The notes under the pieces: model-generated
The model's database searches: none
Told to the model about the DNA's origin: nothing
What the model saw: the letters and a program-made list of their open reading frames with translations, nothing else
Part shown: in pieces, positions 7,773-16,837 of the stretch
Numbering within the stretch: position 1 is the stretch's first letter
Layout of the letters: every line of letters starts with the position of its first letter
Assembly: GCA_016715795.1 (NCBI GenBank)
Contig: JADJXP010000001.1
Location: 682,001 to 746,000 of the forward strand
Source of the DNA: Chloracidobacterium sp.
Lineage (GTDB): Bacteria > Acidobacteriota > Blastocatellia > Pyrinomonadales > Pyrinomonadaceae
DNA: 64,000 bases
Direction: 5' to 3'
Made by a program: the position numbers and the translations under genes

Positions 7773-9911
7773 ATGACGACTGCGACCAAAAAGAACGGTA
7801 AGGCCTCGGCCGACAAATATCACGGCCTCGACGCCGATACGCTTGTAGGGCTTTACCGAACGATGTACCTGTCGCGCCGGATCGACGACAAGGAGATCCA
7901 GCTAAAGGGACAGAACAAGATATTCTTCCAGATCTCAGGTGCAGGGCACGAAGCGGCCCTCGTCGGTGCGGCCCTGGCGATGAAGCCGGCCTACGACTGG
8001 TTCTTTCCATACTATCGCGACCGAGCCTTGATGCTCGGCCTGGGCATGACGGCTCAGGAGATGCTTTATTCGGCGGTTGGAGCGGAAGCCGATCCTAATT
8101 CGCACGGCCGTCAGATGCCTTCGCACTGGGGGCATAAGGACTTGAACGTTCCCTCACAATCGTCATGCACGGGTTCGCAGGCATTGCACGCGGTCGGTGC
8201 AGCCGAGGCGTCGTATCGGGCGTCGCTTGTTAAGGAACTGCAGGACAAGATCACCGGTTTCAAGGGCGACGAGGTCGTCTATATGTCGGTCGGCGACGGT
8301 ACCACAAGCGAGGGCGAGTGGTGGGAGGCTCTCAACACGGCGTGCAACCTCAAGCTGCCCGTCATCTTCTGCGTCGAGGATAATGGTTACGCGATCAGCG
8401 TACCGGTCGAGGTCGGAACGGCGGGCGGCGATATTTCAAAGCTGGTCGCGGGATTTCCAGACCTTTTCATCCAAAAGTGCGACGGCACCGATCCGCTTGA
8501 GTCGTATGCGACATTCAAGCGTGCGGTTGAATACTGCCGCGAGCGGAAAGGCCCGGCCTTTGTTCACGCAAAGGTAATTCGCCCGTATTCGCATTCCCTT
8601 TCAGACGACGAAAAGCTCTATCGCCCCGACGAGGAGCGAGACGCCGACGCTGCGATCGACCCGATCCGGACATATGCTGAGTTTTTGATCAACGAGGGAA
8701 TCGCAACCGGCGATCAGCTTGAGGCATTAAGAAAAGAGGTTGACGACGAGGTAAACACGGCCGCCGATATCGCAGTCGAAACGCCGCAGCCCGAAGGGCC
8801 GACGGCATTGCGGAACGTTTTCTCGCCCGACGTCGATCCGACCGACCGACAACTATTTGACACAGAGGACGCTGCGGAACTCTCGGGCAATCCCGGCACG
8901 ATGGTCGATCTGATCAACCGCTGCATGCATGAAGAGATGGAACGCGATGCCCGCATCGTCGTATTTGGCGAGGACGTGGCAGATTGCTCGCGCGAAGAAT
9001 ATCTCGACATCGTCAAGGGCAAAGGCGGCGTTTTTAAGGTCACAGCCAATCTGCAGCGTAAGTTCGGTTCGGCCCGCGTTTTTAACTCGCCGCTTGCCGA
9101 GGCCAATATCATCGGACGTGCCGTCGGCATGGCCATTCGCGGCCTAAAGCCCGTTTGCGAAATACAGTTTTTTGATTACATCTTTCCGGCGATGATGCAG
9201 ATCCGAAATGAGGTCGCCCTGACCCGCTGGAGAAGCGACGGTGACACAAAATGCCCGATGGTGATGCGTGTGCCGGTCGGCGGTTATCTAAAAGGCGGTG
9301 CGGTCTATCACTCGCAGTCAGGCACGACGCTCTTCTCGCACACGCCGGGCCTGATGATCGTCTATCCGTCAACCGCACTCGATGCGAATGGCCTGCTGAG
9401 AACCGCGATCCGCTGCGACGATCCGGTCCTGTTCCTCGAACACAAGCACCTTTACCGACAGGTCTACAATAAATCCGCCTACCCGGGAAGCGATTTTCTG
9501 ATACCGTTTGGTAAAGCGAAACGCGTCCGTGAGGGCAGCCACGTTTCGATCGTCACCTACGGAGCGCTCGTCGAACGTTCGAACCAAGCCGCAAAACGCC
9601 TCGAAGCCGATGGCATCACCGTCGATCTCATCGACCTCCGCACGCTGGTTCCCTACGATTGGGAAGCTGTCGCCGAGTCCGTGAAGAAGACCAGCCGCGT
9701 AATCGTCGCCCATGAGGACCCAATTTCCTACGGCTACGGTGCCGAGATCGCCGCCCGCATCTCGAACGAACTCTTCGAATACCTCGACGCCCCGGTCGGC
9801 CGCGTTGGCGCCACCGATACCTTCGTCGGCTACGCCCCGCAACTAGAAGATTTCATCCTGCCGCAGTCGGAGGATGTCGAATCCGCAGTGCGGGAGTTGA
9901 TGAAATACTGA
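7773..9911 (+). CDS. fused 2-oxoacid dehydrogenase E1 (alpha and beta subunits in one chain)
   Basis: The 712-residue chain joins the two E1 subunits of a branched-chain 2-oxoacid or pyruvate dehydrogenase complex, the thiamine-diphosphate enzyme that decarboxylates the 2-oxoacid and acylates the E2 lipoyl domain. The alpha part (residues about 1-330) contains [19 protein letters not shown] and the TPP motif [14 protein letters not shown]...VEDNGYAIS. After a linker around residue 350, the beta part begins with [24 protein letters not shown] and carries [27 protein letters not shown] and [13 protein letters not shown]. Fusion in this order is known for several bacterial phyla. The E2 and E3 genes are not in the window. 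It begins after the structured leader, and DUF4160 follows by 3 bases. Substrate preference (isovalerate type versus pyruvate) cannot be decided here. Confidence 0.93.
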   Translation: MTTATKKNGKASADKYHGLDADTLVGLYRTMYLSRRIDDKEIQLKGQNKIFFQISGAGHEAALVGAALAMKPAYDWFFPYYRDRALMLGLGMTAQEMLYSAVGAEADPNSHGRQMPSHWGHKDLNVPSQSSCTGSQALHAVGAAEASYRASLVKELQDKITGFKGDEVVYMSVGDGTTSEGEWWEALNTACNLKLPVIFCVEDNGYAISVPVEVGTAGGDISKLVAGFPDLFIQKCDGTDPLESYATFKRAVEYCRERKGPAFVHAKVIRPYSHSLSDDEKLYRPDEERDADAAIDPIRTYAEFLINEGIATGDQLEALRKEVDDEVNTAADIAVETPQPEGPTALRNVFSPDVDPTDRQLFDTEDAAELSGNPGTMVDLINRCMHEEMERDARIVVFGEDVADCSREEYLDIVKGKGGVFKVTANLQRKFGSARVFNSPLAEANIIGRAVGMAIRGLKPVCEIQFFDYIFPAMMQIRNEVALTRWRSDGDTKCPMVMRVPVGGYLKGGAVYHSQSGTTLFSHTPGLMIVYPSTALDANGLLRTAIRCDDPVLFLEHKHLYRQVYNKSAYPGSDFLIPFGKAKRVREGSHVSIVTYGALVERSNQAAKRLEADGITVDLIDLRTLVPYDWEAVAESVKKTSRVIVAHEDPISYGYGAEIAARISNELFEYLDAPVGRVGATDTFVGYAPQLEDFILPQSEDVESAVRELMKY

Positions 9912-9914
9912 CAT

Positions 9915-10175
9915 ATGCCATACGTGTCGATGTTCTTTGGGATCATCATCAGGATGTTCCACAACGAACACAATCCGCCGCATTTTCACGCAGAGTATCA
10001 GAGCCAAGTCGGTGTTTTTGACTTCGATGGTAATATGAAAGCGGGGTCGATGCGTTCGAGGACTGCTCGCCGGCTCATCCGTCAATGGGCGAGATTGCAT
10101 AAGGACGAACTTGAACGAAACTGGGAACTGGCGATGAGCAAGAAGGAGATCCAAAAGATCGATCCGCTGGAATAG
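9915..10175 (+). CDS. DUF4160 family protein
   Basis: The 86-residue product matches the DUF4160 pattern: it opens with VSMFFGIIIRMFHNEHNPPHFHAEY, whose HNPPHFHA core is the family signature, and ends in a helical segment with WELAMSKKEIQKIDPLE. DUF4160 proteins are nearly always encoded next to a DUF2442 protein, as here; the two frames touch at position 10175. The pair has been suspected to be a toxin-antitoxin or small regulatory module, but no activity is established that I can vouch for. The gene starts 3 bases after the E1 dehydrogenase stop and probably shares its transcript. Confidence 0.85.
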   Translation: MPYVSMFFGIIIRMFHNEHNPPHFHAEYQSQVGVFDFDGNMKAGSMRSRTARRLIRQWARLHKDELERNWELAMSKKEIQKIDPLE

Positions 10176-10426
10176 TGATGAAGAACGGATATTTGCCAAG
10201 GGTTATCGACGCCGATTACCTGAAGGACTATAAGATCAAGCTCACGTTCGACAACGGCCAGATACGGGTTGCCGATTGTTCGAAATGGGTCGGCGGCGGC
10301 GTTTTTGAGGCGCTCAAAGACAAAAAGTACTTCAAAAAATTCTTTGTCGACGGCTGGACCATATCATGGCCCAACGGCGCCGATATCGCACCAGAAACAC
10401 TCTACGAAGAAGGCGAACTGATATAG
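10175..10426 (+). CDS. DUF2442 family protein
   Basis: The 83-residue product has the DUF2442 layout: YLPRVIDADYLKDYKIKLTFDNGQIRVADCSKWV, then a middle segment with FEALKDKKYFKKFFVDGWTISWPNGADIAPETLY. The phrases 'I.wpng.Dl.pe.Ly' and 'v...d...l.l.F.nG..r..d' define the family. The start may be the GTG at 10175 that overlaps the DUF4160 stop, or the ATG at 10178. Either way the two are translationally coupled. Function is unknown. Confidence 0.85.
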   Translation: MMKNGYLPRVIDADYLKDYKIKLTFDNGQIRVADCSKWVGGGVFEALKDKKYFKKFFVDGWTISWPNGADIAPETLYEEGELI

Positions 10427-10484
10427 AAGCAGGCCGTATCATGAACTGCACAAATTGGGAGTAGTTCGATTTGCGTAATTCGTG

Positions 10485-11306
10485 TTACTTCGTTGGCGAT
10501 CTATTCAGCCGATAAACGCCGGTCGTGACGCGCTCGGCAGACCCTTCATCAACCAGCTCGTGGTTTGCCTTGCCTGATTCCCAACGGTAGAAACCGAATT
10601 TGCCTGACAGCTCACCGAGCAGTGTCATGCCGCAGGCCTGAAGATACGTTCGGGCGAGTTCCCGGACCGCCTTTTCCCGGCTCATTTTGACCTTTAGCTC
10701 CTCGGGAAATCGCGCCTCGGCAAGTGTCCAGATATAGGTGAATTTGGGCATATAAACGACCTCCGCTGGAACGACTTTCATTCGGCGTTGCAGCTCGTCT
10801 ATGGCAGTCGTCAGGTCTTTCTTGTCCTTAAAGCCGCACTCGGCCCGTAGATCGGCGGTCGCCATTTCCCATTCTTTGCGGAGTACCTTTAAGACTTTCT
10901 GGGCATTAGGGGAAAGCACGCCGGACTCGCCCTTTCGCGAGCATCCCCAAAGCGTGTTGAATACAGGTATCATCCGCCGCGAGAGAAACCACGACTTGCC
11001 CTTGATGAGCTTGCCGTAATAGATGCGGCCGCGGGCTATACAATCGTCCTTTAGCACCCACGCGCGGCTGGCTTCGTGGTCCTTTTGAACATTCCTCGGC
11101 AGGTGAGCATCGCGCCGACCGCAGACCGCGGTATAGACCGACGGCAGTCCCGCGCGGGCGTCGGTCAGCCCCAGGCAGAAGCCGATCTCCTCGACCATCG
11201 CCTCGACATCCTCTGCTGAGTCAACGCGCAATGATTCCTCACGCCGCCATTTGCGATCTCGGTATAGTTCTATCTCCTCCGGAAGTGTCTTGTAGCTAAC
11301 AGCCAC
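10485..11306 (-). CDS. winged-helix protein, possibly AlkZ-related (YcaQ-like)
   Basis: The 273-residue product starts with GTG at 11306. It contains ARGRIYYGKLIKGKSWFLSRRMIPVFNTLWG, SPNAQKVLKVLRKEW and a winged-helix-like segment (MATADLRAECGFKDKKDLTTAIDELQRRMKVV), followed by TYIWTLAEARFPEEL. This layout reminds me of the AlkZ-related branch of the YcaQ/AlkX family, whose founding members are DNA glycosylases that unhook crosslinks. The canonical catalytic Gln-x-Asp or Gln-x-Gln signature was not found, so a glycosylase role is a guess. No transmembrane or signal segment is visible. It is downstream of a strong terminator, so it needs its own promoter. Confidence 0.45.
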   Translation of the reverse strand: MAVSYKTLPEEIELYRDRKWRREESLRVDSAEDVEAMVEEIGFCLGLTDARAGLPSVYTAVCGRRDAHLPRNVQKDHEASRAWVLKDDCIARGRIYYGKLIKGKSWFLSRRMIPVFNTLWGCSRKGESGVLSPNAQKVLKVLRKEWEMATADLRAECGFKDKKDLTTAIDELQRRMKVVPAEVVYMPKFTYIWTLAEARFPEELKVKMSREKAVRELARTYLQACGMTLLGELSGKFGFYRWESGKANHELVDEGSAERVTTGVYRLNRSPTK

Positions 11307-11333
11307 GATAAATGCCGATAGGCATAATAGCAG

Positions 11334-11365
11334 AAAAGGACGGGCGATCCTCGGATCGCCCGTCC
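11334..11365 (-). terminator. rho-independent terminator of the glycine-zipper protein gene
   Basis: GGACGGGCGATCC (11338-11350) and GGATCGCCCGTCC (11353-11365) form a perfect 13-bp inverted repeat. On the minus strand the stem is followed by TTTT (11337-11334). It lies just after the stop of the 11389-12990 gene. Confidence 0.85.
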
Positions 11366-11388
11366 GCAGTTCTGACCGAGGGACTGTG

Positions 11389-12990
11389 CTATCTTGGTCC
11401 GACCGACGACGAGGACGTTGACAGAACGGTCAACGTGGACCCGGCCATAAGGCGAATGTCGTCCTTTCCGGTCAGGATCACAGAACCGGCTCCGCCGCCG
11501 GCACCGATCACAGCTCCGATAGCCGCTCCTTTACCACCGCCAATGATGGCACCGAGAACTGCCCCAATACCGGCCCCAATACCGCCGCGTTTGACCGTCT
11601 CTTTTGTCTGACTGTCGCCCTTTGCTGTTCCCTCGTTATCAACCTTCACAGGCTTGCCATTCTGGTCCTGGATGCTTTGCAGGACGGCGGCGAAATCATA
11701 CGACTGTCCGTCTTGCAGCGTTATCCGTTCGAAGTTAAAGGTGATCTTTGACTGGCCCAGGACCTTGCCTGATCGGTTGATGCCCGTTATATAGCCCTCG
11801 ACCCGCGCACCGCGGAATTCACCGGGCGACTGCACCGTCATACGGAAGCGATCATTATTCTGCGAAACTTTTGTGTTGATCTCATTGTCGAGGACACCTG
11901 TCAGGACAACGCCGTTCGGGACGATGAAGTTTCCCGATCGCGTAGTTGCGATAGTCGGCACGCCACCGTTTGACACATTACCGGACTGGTCGTTGTCAGA
12001 ATATGTGCCGTATTGGCCGGACGTGTTTCCGCTGTTGCCGCCGACGCTGAGTTGAGCGACAGAATCGATCTTGTTATATACGCTTTCGGCAAAGACGGTC
12101 TGATTCAGATAGTCGGTCGTGATCCGTCTGGACACCTTCATTGCACGTCCCTCCGATACAGAGGTGAATGTAATGTTATAGTCCGTTTCGCCGCCGATCG
12201 ACGAGACGATGAGCTTGTCTGCTGAGAGTGTTGCACGCAGGCGAACACTGCGGCCCTGTGCATCACGCTCAACCTTGTCGCGTCCGTCCGCAATGAACTT
12301 GACGGCCGGGGCGTTAGATGTGGCAAGAGTTACCTCGCTTCCACGAATGTCGATAGCGATCTGCTCAGGCGCCTCCAGCTTGTCACGAAGATCCTGTCGC
12401 TGGTCGTTTCCGAGCTGCGTGTCCGAAACGATATCATCAACCTTCTCGCTCCGGACTCGATCGATCTCATACGTGCCGGACAAACCCACGCTGAGCGTCT
12501 TGCCCGGCGGGTAAGACGAATAGTCTCGCACGGGCTCAGGCACCGTCTCGGCGCTCCAGTTAGTTACGATCCCATAGTTGGCCGAGAGACGGTCGATCTG
12601 CGTCTTGACGGCAGTCCAATCGTCATCGATCCGACGGTCGGTCTCGAGTCGTGCGAGCAGATTGCCCACGGCTCGCGCCGCACCGACGATGCCGCTCACG
12701 TCGGCGCGGCCCTCGCGTCGGCGGTCGAAGTTCTGCTCAAACGACCACACACTGTCTCTAAGCCCGCGAATATTATCCGTTGCAAGGCTAACGTCCGTAC
12801 TTGATTCAGAATTGCTCTGCATGTATTCGCGGAGGTCTGATTCGAGGTCGTCGATCCTGGAGTTCAGGCCACGAACGGCGTCGCGAATGTCGCGGTCATT
12901 GCCGCGCTGGGCCTCGGCCGCTCCGGCTCCCGCCAGAAGAAGCGCCGCCGAGAGAAGCACCGTCCAGATACGATCGTTAAAGCTTTTCAT
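11389..12990 (-). CDS. exported protein of unknown function with C-terminal glycine zipper
   Basis: I start the gene at the ATG at 12990 because GGAGG sits 9 bases upstream and the residues that follow (MKSFNDRIWTVLLSAALLLAG...) are a textbook signal peptide; the longer frame to 13062 lacks both. The mature part (about 510 residues) opens with a helical, charged region (IRDAVRGLNSRIDDLESDLREYM) and then a beta-rich body of unknown type. The C-terminus carries a glycine zipper (GGIGAGIGAVLGAIIGGGKG and onward), a membrane-associating motif seen in outer-membrane lipoproteins and stress proteins. A Ser/Thr-rich tail follows. I do not recognise a named family; similar proteins with a glycine-zipper tail are common in Acidobacteriota. 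It is monocistronic, ended by a strong terminator. Confidence 0.75.
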   Translation of the reverse strand: MKSFNDRIWTVLLSAALLLAGAGAAEAQRGNDRDIRDAVRGLNSRIDDLESDLREYMQSNSESSTDVSLATDNIRGLRDSVWSFEQNFDRRREGRADVSGIVGAARAVGNLLARLETDRRIDDDWTAVKTQIDRLSANYGIVTNWSAETVPEPVRDYSSYPPGKTLSVGLSGTYEIDRVRSEKVDDIVSDTQLGNDQRQDLRDKLEAPEQIAIDIRGSEVTLATSNAPAVKFIADGRDKVERDAQGRSVRLRATLSADKLIVSSIGGETDYNITFTSVSEGRAMKVSRRITTDYLNQTVFAESVYNKIDSVAQLSVGGNSGNTSGQYGTYSDNDQSGNVSNGGVPTIATTRSGNFIVPNGVVLTGVLDNEINTKVSQNNDRFRMTVQSPGEFRGARVEGYITGINRSGKVLGQSKITFNFERITLQDGQSYDFAAVLQSIQDQNGKPVKVDNEGTAKGDSQTKETVKRGGIGAGIGAVLGAIIGGGKGAAIGAVIGAGGGAGSVILTGKDDIRLMAGSTLTVLSTSSSSVGPR

Positions 12991-13132
12991 AGTTGTTGTC
13001 CTCCGCGTGGCCGACCAAGCACACGACCACCTCGCGCTCTTTTGAAGCATTTCGCGTGCCATAGGTTGTGCAGGGCAACAAGATACCAGGGTTTGCGTAT
13101 GCTAAACTGAGCGAATAAGTCCACTATCCAAG

Positions 13133-13555
13133 ATGTCATCAAACGAATACAAAGCAACGGTCAAATATGCCGGGGATGAGTTCTTTATCGGAACCACTCC
13201 GAACGGATACTCACAAGTTATGGATACCAAAGGAGATAGACATTCGGCGCCGACGCCTATGGAGATGCTCCTTGTATCTGTGGCGGCCTGTACAGCGGTC
13301 GATGTGATCTCGATCCTTAATAAGAAGCGCCAGAATGTGACCGATTATGATGTCGAGATCACCGGCGTCAGGGCTGACGATCATCCACGCAAATTTATTT
13401 CGTTTCACATTAACCATATCGTGCGCGGTCGCGACATTTCGGAAAAGGCTCTTATCGACGCCATCGAGCTCTCAGACGAGAAATATTGCTCGGTCGCGGC
13501 CACGGTACGGCCGACAGCGACTATCACAACGACCTACAATATAGTCGAATCCTAA
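13133..13555 (+). CDS. OsmC family peroxiredoxin-like protein
   Basis: The 140-residue product shows the OsmC/Ohr layout: SAPTPMEMLLVSVAACTAVDVISIL with the first conserved Cys, a central strand-rich part with YDVEITGVRADDHPRKFISFHI, then SDEKYCSVAATV with the second Cys. In this family the two cysteines act as a thiol peroxidase against organic hydroperoxides, in the cytoplasm. The length fits the YhfA/OsmC-like subgroup rather than Ohr. The HEAT-cyclophilin gene starts 5 bases after its stop, so the two are probably cotranscribed. Confidence 0.9.
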   Translation: MSSNEYKATVKYAGDEFFIGTTPNGYSQVMDTKGDRHSAPTPMEMLLVSVAACTAVDVISILNKKRQNVTDYDVEITGVRADDHPRKFISFHINHIVRGRDISEKALIDAIELSDEKYCSVAATVRPTATITTTYNIVES

Positions 13556-13560
13556 ACTCT

Positions 13561-15762
13561 ATGAGATATTTAGCGATCTTGATCCTGATGCTTGTTGCGT
13601 CGAGCATTCTTGCCCAGGCTCAGATACCGTTGGCGACGGCAGTGCAGATCGCAAAGTCCGAGGACTCGCGTACCTTTGACGCGACGTTCGAAGCCTTGTT
13701 CTCTAGCCCAAATGCTGATGTGCGTCGGCGGGCGGCCCTAGCGGCCGGACGGATCGGCGATGTCGCGGCGGTCGGCGCACTCGAGAGGCTTGTTGCGAAG
13801 GACGCCTCGGACGACGTTCGAGCCACGGCAGTATTCGCTCTGGGTGAGATCGAATCGCTTGACGGGGCAGCGGCTGTCGTAGCGGTGCTGGATGATACAA
13901 AAGCCTCCGCCGAGGTGCGCGGCCGTGCGATAGAGGCTGCGGGGAAGATCGCCGCCGCAAACCTCCCTCAGGATGATGCCAAACAGCTCGGCCTGGCTAT
14001 ACTATCGGCCCTAAGGTTTGAGGACACAAAGCGGTCAGCCGCATACGAGAATGTTGTCCGATTGGGCCTTACCGCACTTCTTCGCGTCCGGCCTCCGGGA
14101 GCTGACGACGTCGCAAAACGCTTCCTGCGGTATTCGGATCCGTCTATCGTCGCGGACGCACTCAATACTCTCGCACGGCTGCGCTCAAGGGATGTGAATC
14201 CGGAAGTACGCGATCTGCTCAAAAAGGCATCTGACCCGCTTGTCCGTGCTAATGCAGCCCGCGTGCTAGGGGCGGCTGAGGCAAAGGCACTTGTCCCTGA
14301 GCTTCTTGTCGCGGCGGTCGAGGACAAAGACAGCCGTGTGCGTGTGTCGGCGATCAGATCTCTGGGCTCCTTGAATGATAAGGGAGCAGCCAGACAGCTT
14401 ATTGAACGCGGCAACATTCTTCTCGCCGAGATCGGGAACACGCCCTATCGCACTCCGCCTGGTCAAAAGAGTGAACTGATCGAGATAACTGTCGTGATTG
14501 GCAGATTGCTCCAGGGAACGGGCGACCAAACTGCGATCAAGTTTCTTAAGGATTTTGGGGTTCTTGACCGCCTTATGACGCCGGACATATTCATTGCGCT
14601 GGCGAGGGTCTCTCCATACGAGATGCTCAAGACCTATGACCACACGCATTGTGCATTCAAAAAGTCACAGCCGTCATGTTGGAAGTACCTTAGCGGACTC
14701 GATCAGGGGCGGGCCGAGCTTGCCCGGCTGCCCGCCGGCGACCCGCTAAGGGCTGAGGCCCTTGAGGATGTGCGAAGCGCTGTAAAGGCCGAGAAGGAAC
14801 TCGAATTCGCCCCTGATTCGAAGAATACCAGGATGGCAATTCCCGATCGGTTGCGGAGCTTTGCTGCGTTCAAGACGGATGACACAGCGGAGATAATTCG
14901 CCCGTTCCTGACCTATGGAGATGTTCAGGTCAGGGCGGCGACGGCAGGTATTCTCCGTGATCTGCCGAGTTCTAAGGAGAATATTGATGCTCTCAAGAGT
15001 GCCTTCGACAAGGCGATGCTTTCCGACAAACGCGACAACGATGCTCAGTTGGCGATACTTGATGCATTGTTCCAACTCAACAAGACAGAGGCCGTTGGGC
15101 GATTGCTCGTCGCGGTAGATTCGCCGGACTATCTCGTTCGCAAGCGCGCGATCCGGATGCTCGAAGACAAAGATCTACAGAAGGCATTTCCAGAGATCAC
15201 AACCACCCTCGATAAAGTACGTGCAGAACATAAGGACCGTGTTCTGCCTTATTCGGGCGCCATGGGAACAAAGCTTGGACAAGTGCTGAATTCCGACGCA
15301 GATTACCGTCGCGCTCTGTCACGCCGGAACGGTTCGGTCAAAGCGGTGGTAAAGACCGATAAGGGGACTTTCACAATCGACTTTCATCCGGAAGATGCTC
15401 CGTTGACAGTCGATAACTTTATCAAGCTCGCACGCAAGCGGTATTTTAGCGGCCTCGAGGTGCATCGCGTAGTGCCGAACTTTGTAATGCAGGACGGAGA
15501 CCCGCGCGGTGATGGCAGCGGCGGGCCCGGCTGGTCTATTCGCTGCGAGATCAATATGCACGAATACCGCCGTGGTGCGATAGGCATGGCTCTCTCGGGG
15601 AAAGACACCGGCGGCTCACAGTGGTTTGTGACCCATTCACCCCAACCGCATTTGGATGGCGGCTACACCGTTTTCGGCCGAGTGAGTGAGGCCGATATGA
15701 AGGTCGTCGATACGATCGTGCGCGGCGATAAGATCATCAGTGTAAGAATCATTGGAAAGTGA
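13561..15762 (+). CDS. exported HEAT-repeat protein fused to a cyclophilin-type peptidyl-prolyl isomerase
   Basis: The frame extends further upstream, but the ATG at 13561 begins a signal peptide (RYLAILILMLVASSILAQAQ), giving 733 residues. Residues about 40-270 and 440-540 contain HEAT/PBS-lyase-type repeats (for example VRRRAALAAGRIGDVAAVGALERL and VRVSAIRSLGSLNDKGAARQL). The last about 160 residues are a cyclophilin domain: VVKTDKGTFTIDFHPEDAPLTVDNFI, VHRVVPNFVMQDGDPRGDGSG, GALSGKDTGG-type active-site residues in GMALSGKDTGGSQWFVTHS, and HLDGGYTVFGRV. Cyclophilins isomerise Xaa-Pro bonds. Fusion to HEAT repeats suggests a periplasmic chaperone whose helical solenoid binds a partner. The bacterial cyclophilin length is normal. 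Confidence 0.9.
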   Translation: MRYLAILILMLVASSILAQAQIPLATAVQIAKSEDSRTFDATFEALFSSPNADVRRRAALAAGRIGDVAAVGALERLVAKDASDDVRATAVFALGEIESLDGAAAVVAVLDDTKASAEVRGRAIEAAGKIAAANLPQDDAKQLGLAILSALRFEDTKRSAAYENVVRLGLTALLRVRPPGADDVAKRFLRYSDPSIVADALNTLARLRSRDVNPEVRDLLKKASDPLVRANAARVLGAAEAKALVPELLVAAVEDKDSRVRVSAIRSLGSLNDKGAARQLIERGNILLAEIGNTPYRTPPGQKSELIEITVVIGRLLQGTGDQTAIKFLKDFGVLDRLMTPDIFIALARVSPYEMLKTYDHTHCAFKKSQPSCWKYLSGLDQGRAELARLPAGDPLRAEALEDVRSAVKAEKELEFAPDSKNTRMAIPDRLRSFAAFKTDDTAEIIRPFLTYGDVQVRAATAGILRDLPSSKENIDALKSAFDKAMLSDKRDNDAQLAILDALFQLNKTEAVGRLLVAVDSPDYLVRKRAIRMLEDKDLQKAFPEITTTLDKVRAEHKDRVLPYSGAMGTKLGQVLNSDADYRRALSRRNGSVKAVVKTDKGTFTIDFHPEDAPLTVDNFIKLARKRYFSGLEVHRVVPNFVMQDGDPRGDGSGGPGWSIRCEINMHEYRRGAIGMALSGKDTGGSQWFVTHSPQPHLDGGYTVFGRVSEADMKVVDTIVRGDKIISVRIIGK

Positions 15763-15798
15763 AATAACCGCATAGATGTCTATGTGGTTGTTGTTAAT

Positions 15799-16287
15799 AT
15801 GGATGACCTTGAGCGCCAGGAAAGAAGGGTCAAGATCGAGCGGAATCTCGATGAGCTTTCGCGCTATCTCGACGGCTTATTTCGAGTACCCGGAACCGAA
15901 TGGAGGTTCGGGCTCGATTCGCTGATCGGATTGATACCGAATGTCGGCGACACGCTTACGGTCGTCCCTTCGTTATACATACTGGTTTCCGGCGTTCGTT
16001 ACGGCGTGCCGAAGATCACGTTGCTTCGCATGGCTTTCAATATCGGCCTCGACTATGTCGTAGGAATGGTACCGTTCGTGGGCGATGCATTCGATTTTGT
16101 CTGGAAGGCCAACAACCGCAATATGAATCTGATACGCGAGCGGGCCGCCGGCCTTGGCCGGGGAACGACGGGTGATTATGTGTTTGTCTTTGGCCTTATC
16201 GGGCTGCTGATAGCGTTGCTGTTAGGCTCGATCTTTCTAAGCATGTTCGTCATGTACTGGCTCCTCTCGAGCTTGGCGATGACCTGA
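15799..16287 (+). CDS. DUF4112 membrane protein
   Basis: The product (162 residues from the ATG at 15799; a GTG at 15784 would add five) matches DUF4112: the soluble start LSRYLDGLFRVPGTEWRFGLDSLIGLIPNVGDTLT is the signature, followed by a hydrophobic segment, then MVPFVGDAFDFVWKANNRNMNLI, and a C-terminal transmembrane helix (FVFGLIGLLIALLLGSIFLSMFVMY). The repeated 'iP.vGD..d' phrases are the family's defining feature. It is an inner-membrane protein of unknown role. It lies 36 bases after the HEAT-cyclophilin gene and is convergent with the next gene, with 5 bases between stops. Confidence 0.85.
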   Translation: MDDLERQERRVKIERNLDELSRYLDGLFRVPGTEWRFGLDSLIGLIPNVGDTLTVVPSLYILVSGVRYGVPKITLLRMAFNIGLDYVVGMVPFVGDAFDFVWKANNRNMNLIRERAAGLGRGTTGDYVFVFGLIGLLIALLLGSIFLSMFVMYWLLSSLAMT

Positions 16288-16292
16288 AGCGA

Positions 16293-16763
16293 TCAGGCAC
16301 CCGCTGAAGCGGCAAACATCTTCTCCAAAGCACCTGTTAGAACACCTATGCCGTATTCTCCGGCGGCTCGCGATCTGAGTTTTCCTTCCCCGTCGAAGAG
16401 ATAGTAAACAGGCACCCACCCTTGCTCGTTCTGAAATGCGTCCTTAAGCTTGTGGAGGCTGTCGACAGCCGTCGGTTCCGTTATCCCATTCGCGCCGATC
16501 GCCTCGTTAACCGTGTCCAGATCGGTATCGGCCTCATAACGCGGCATGTGGACCGCTATCGTCTGCAGACCAAGCGGGCCATACCTTGCCTTTAACTCAT
16601 TGAGCGCCGGCATTTTCTCCTTGCATATGCCACACGATACCGCCCAGAAATGCACGAGCGTCGGCTTGCCTTCAATATGCTCGGTTGCTTCCTGCAGTGA
16701 GCCATTGATCCAGGTGGTTGCCCCGTCGAACTCTGGCATCGCATCTCCAATTCTCATTGGCAT
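16293..16763 (-). CDS. thioredoxin-like (TlpA/redoxin) protein
   Basis: The product has a thioredoxin fold of the TlpA/ResA class with the active-site motif CGIC in VHFWAVSCGICKEKMPALNEL, followed by YGPLGLQTIAVHMPRYEAD and a C-terminal cis-Pro region (VPVYYLFDGEGKLRSRAAG). No signal peptide is visible, so it is probably cytoplasmic, unlike most TlpA proteins. I prefer the ATG at 16763 (GGAG about ten bases upstream) over the TTG at 16778. It is the last gene of a perR, peroxiredoxin, thioredoxin-like run, separated from the peroxiredoxin gene by a hairpin, and could serve as the reductant of that peroxidase. Confidence 0.8.
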   Translation of the reverse strand: MPMRIGDAMPEFDGATTWINGSLQEATEHIEGKPTLVHFWAVSCGICKEKMPALNELKARYGPLGLQTIAVHMPRYEADTDLDTVNEAIGANGITEPTAVDSLHKLKDAFQNEQGWVPVYYLFDGEGKLRSRAAGEYGIGVLTGALEKMFAASAGA

Positions 16764-16790
16764 AACAGTCTTCTCCAATCGAATGTGTCA

Positions 16791-16820
16791 GCAGCCGGGC
16801 TACCGATGTAACCCGGCTGC
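16791..16820. terminator. hairpin between peroxiredoxin and thioredoxin-like genes
   Basis: GCAGCCGGGCTAC (16791-16803) pairs with GTAACCCGGCTGC (16808-16820) over 13 positions with one mismatch and a four-base loop. On the minus strand no T-run follows, so it may be a weak attenuator or a transcript-stabilising hairpin that lowers expression of the downstream gene. Confidence 0.5.
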
Positions 16821-16837
16821 TATTCACGATAGTTGCT

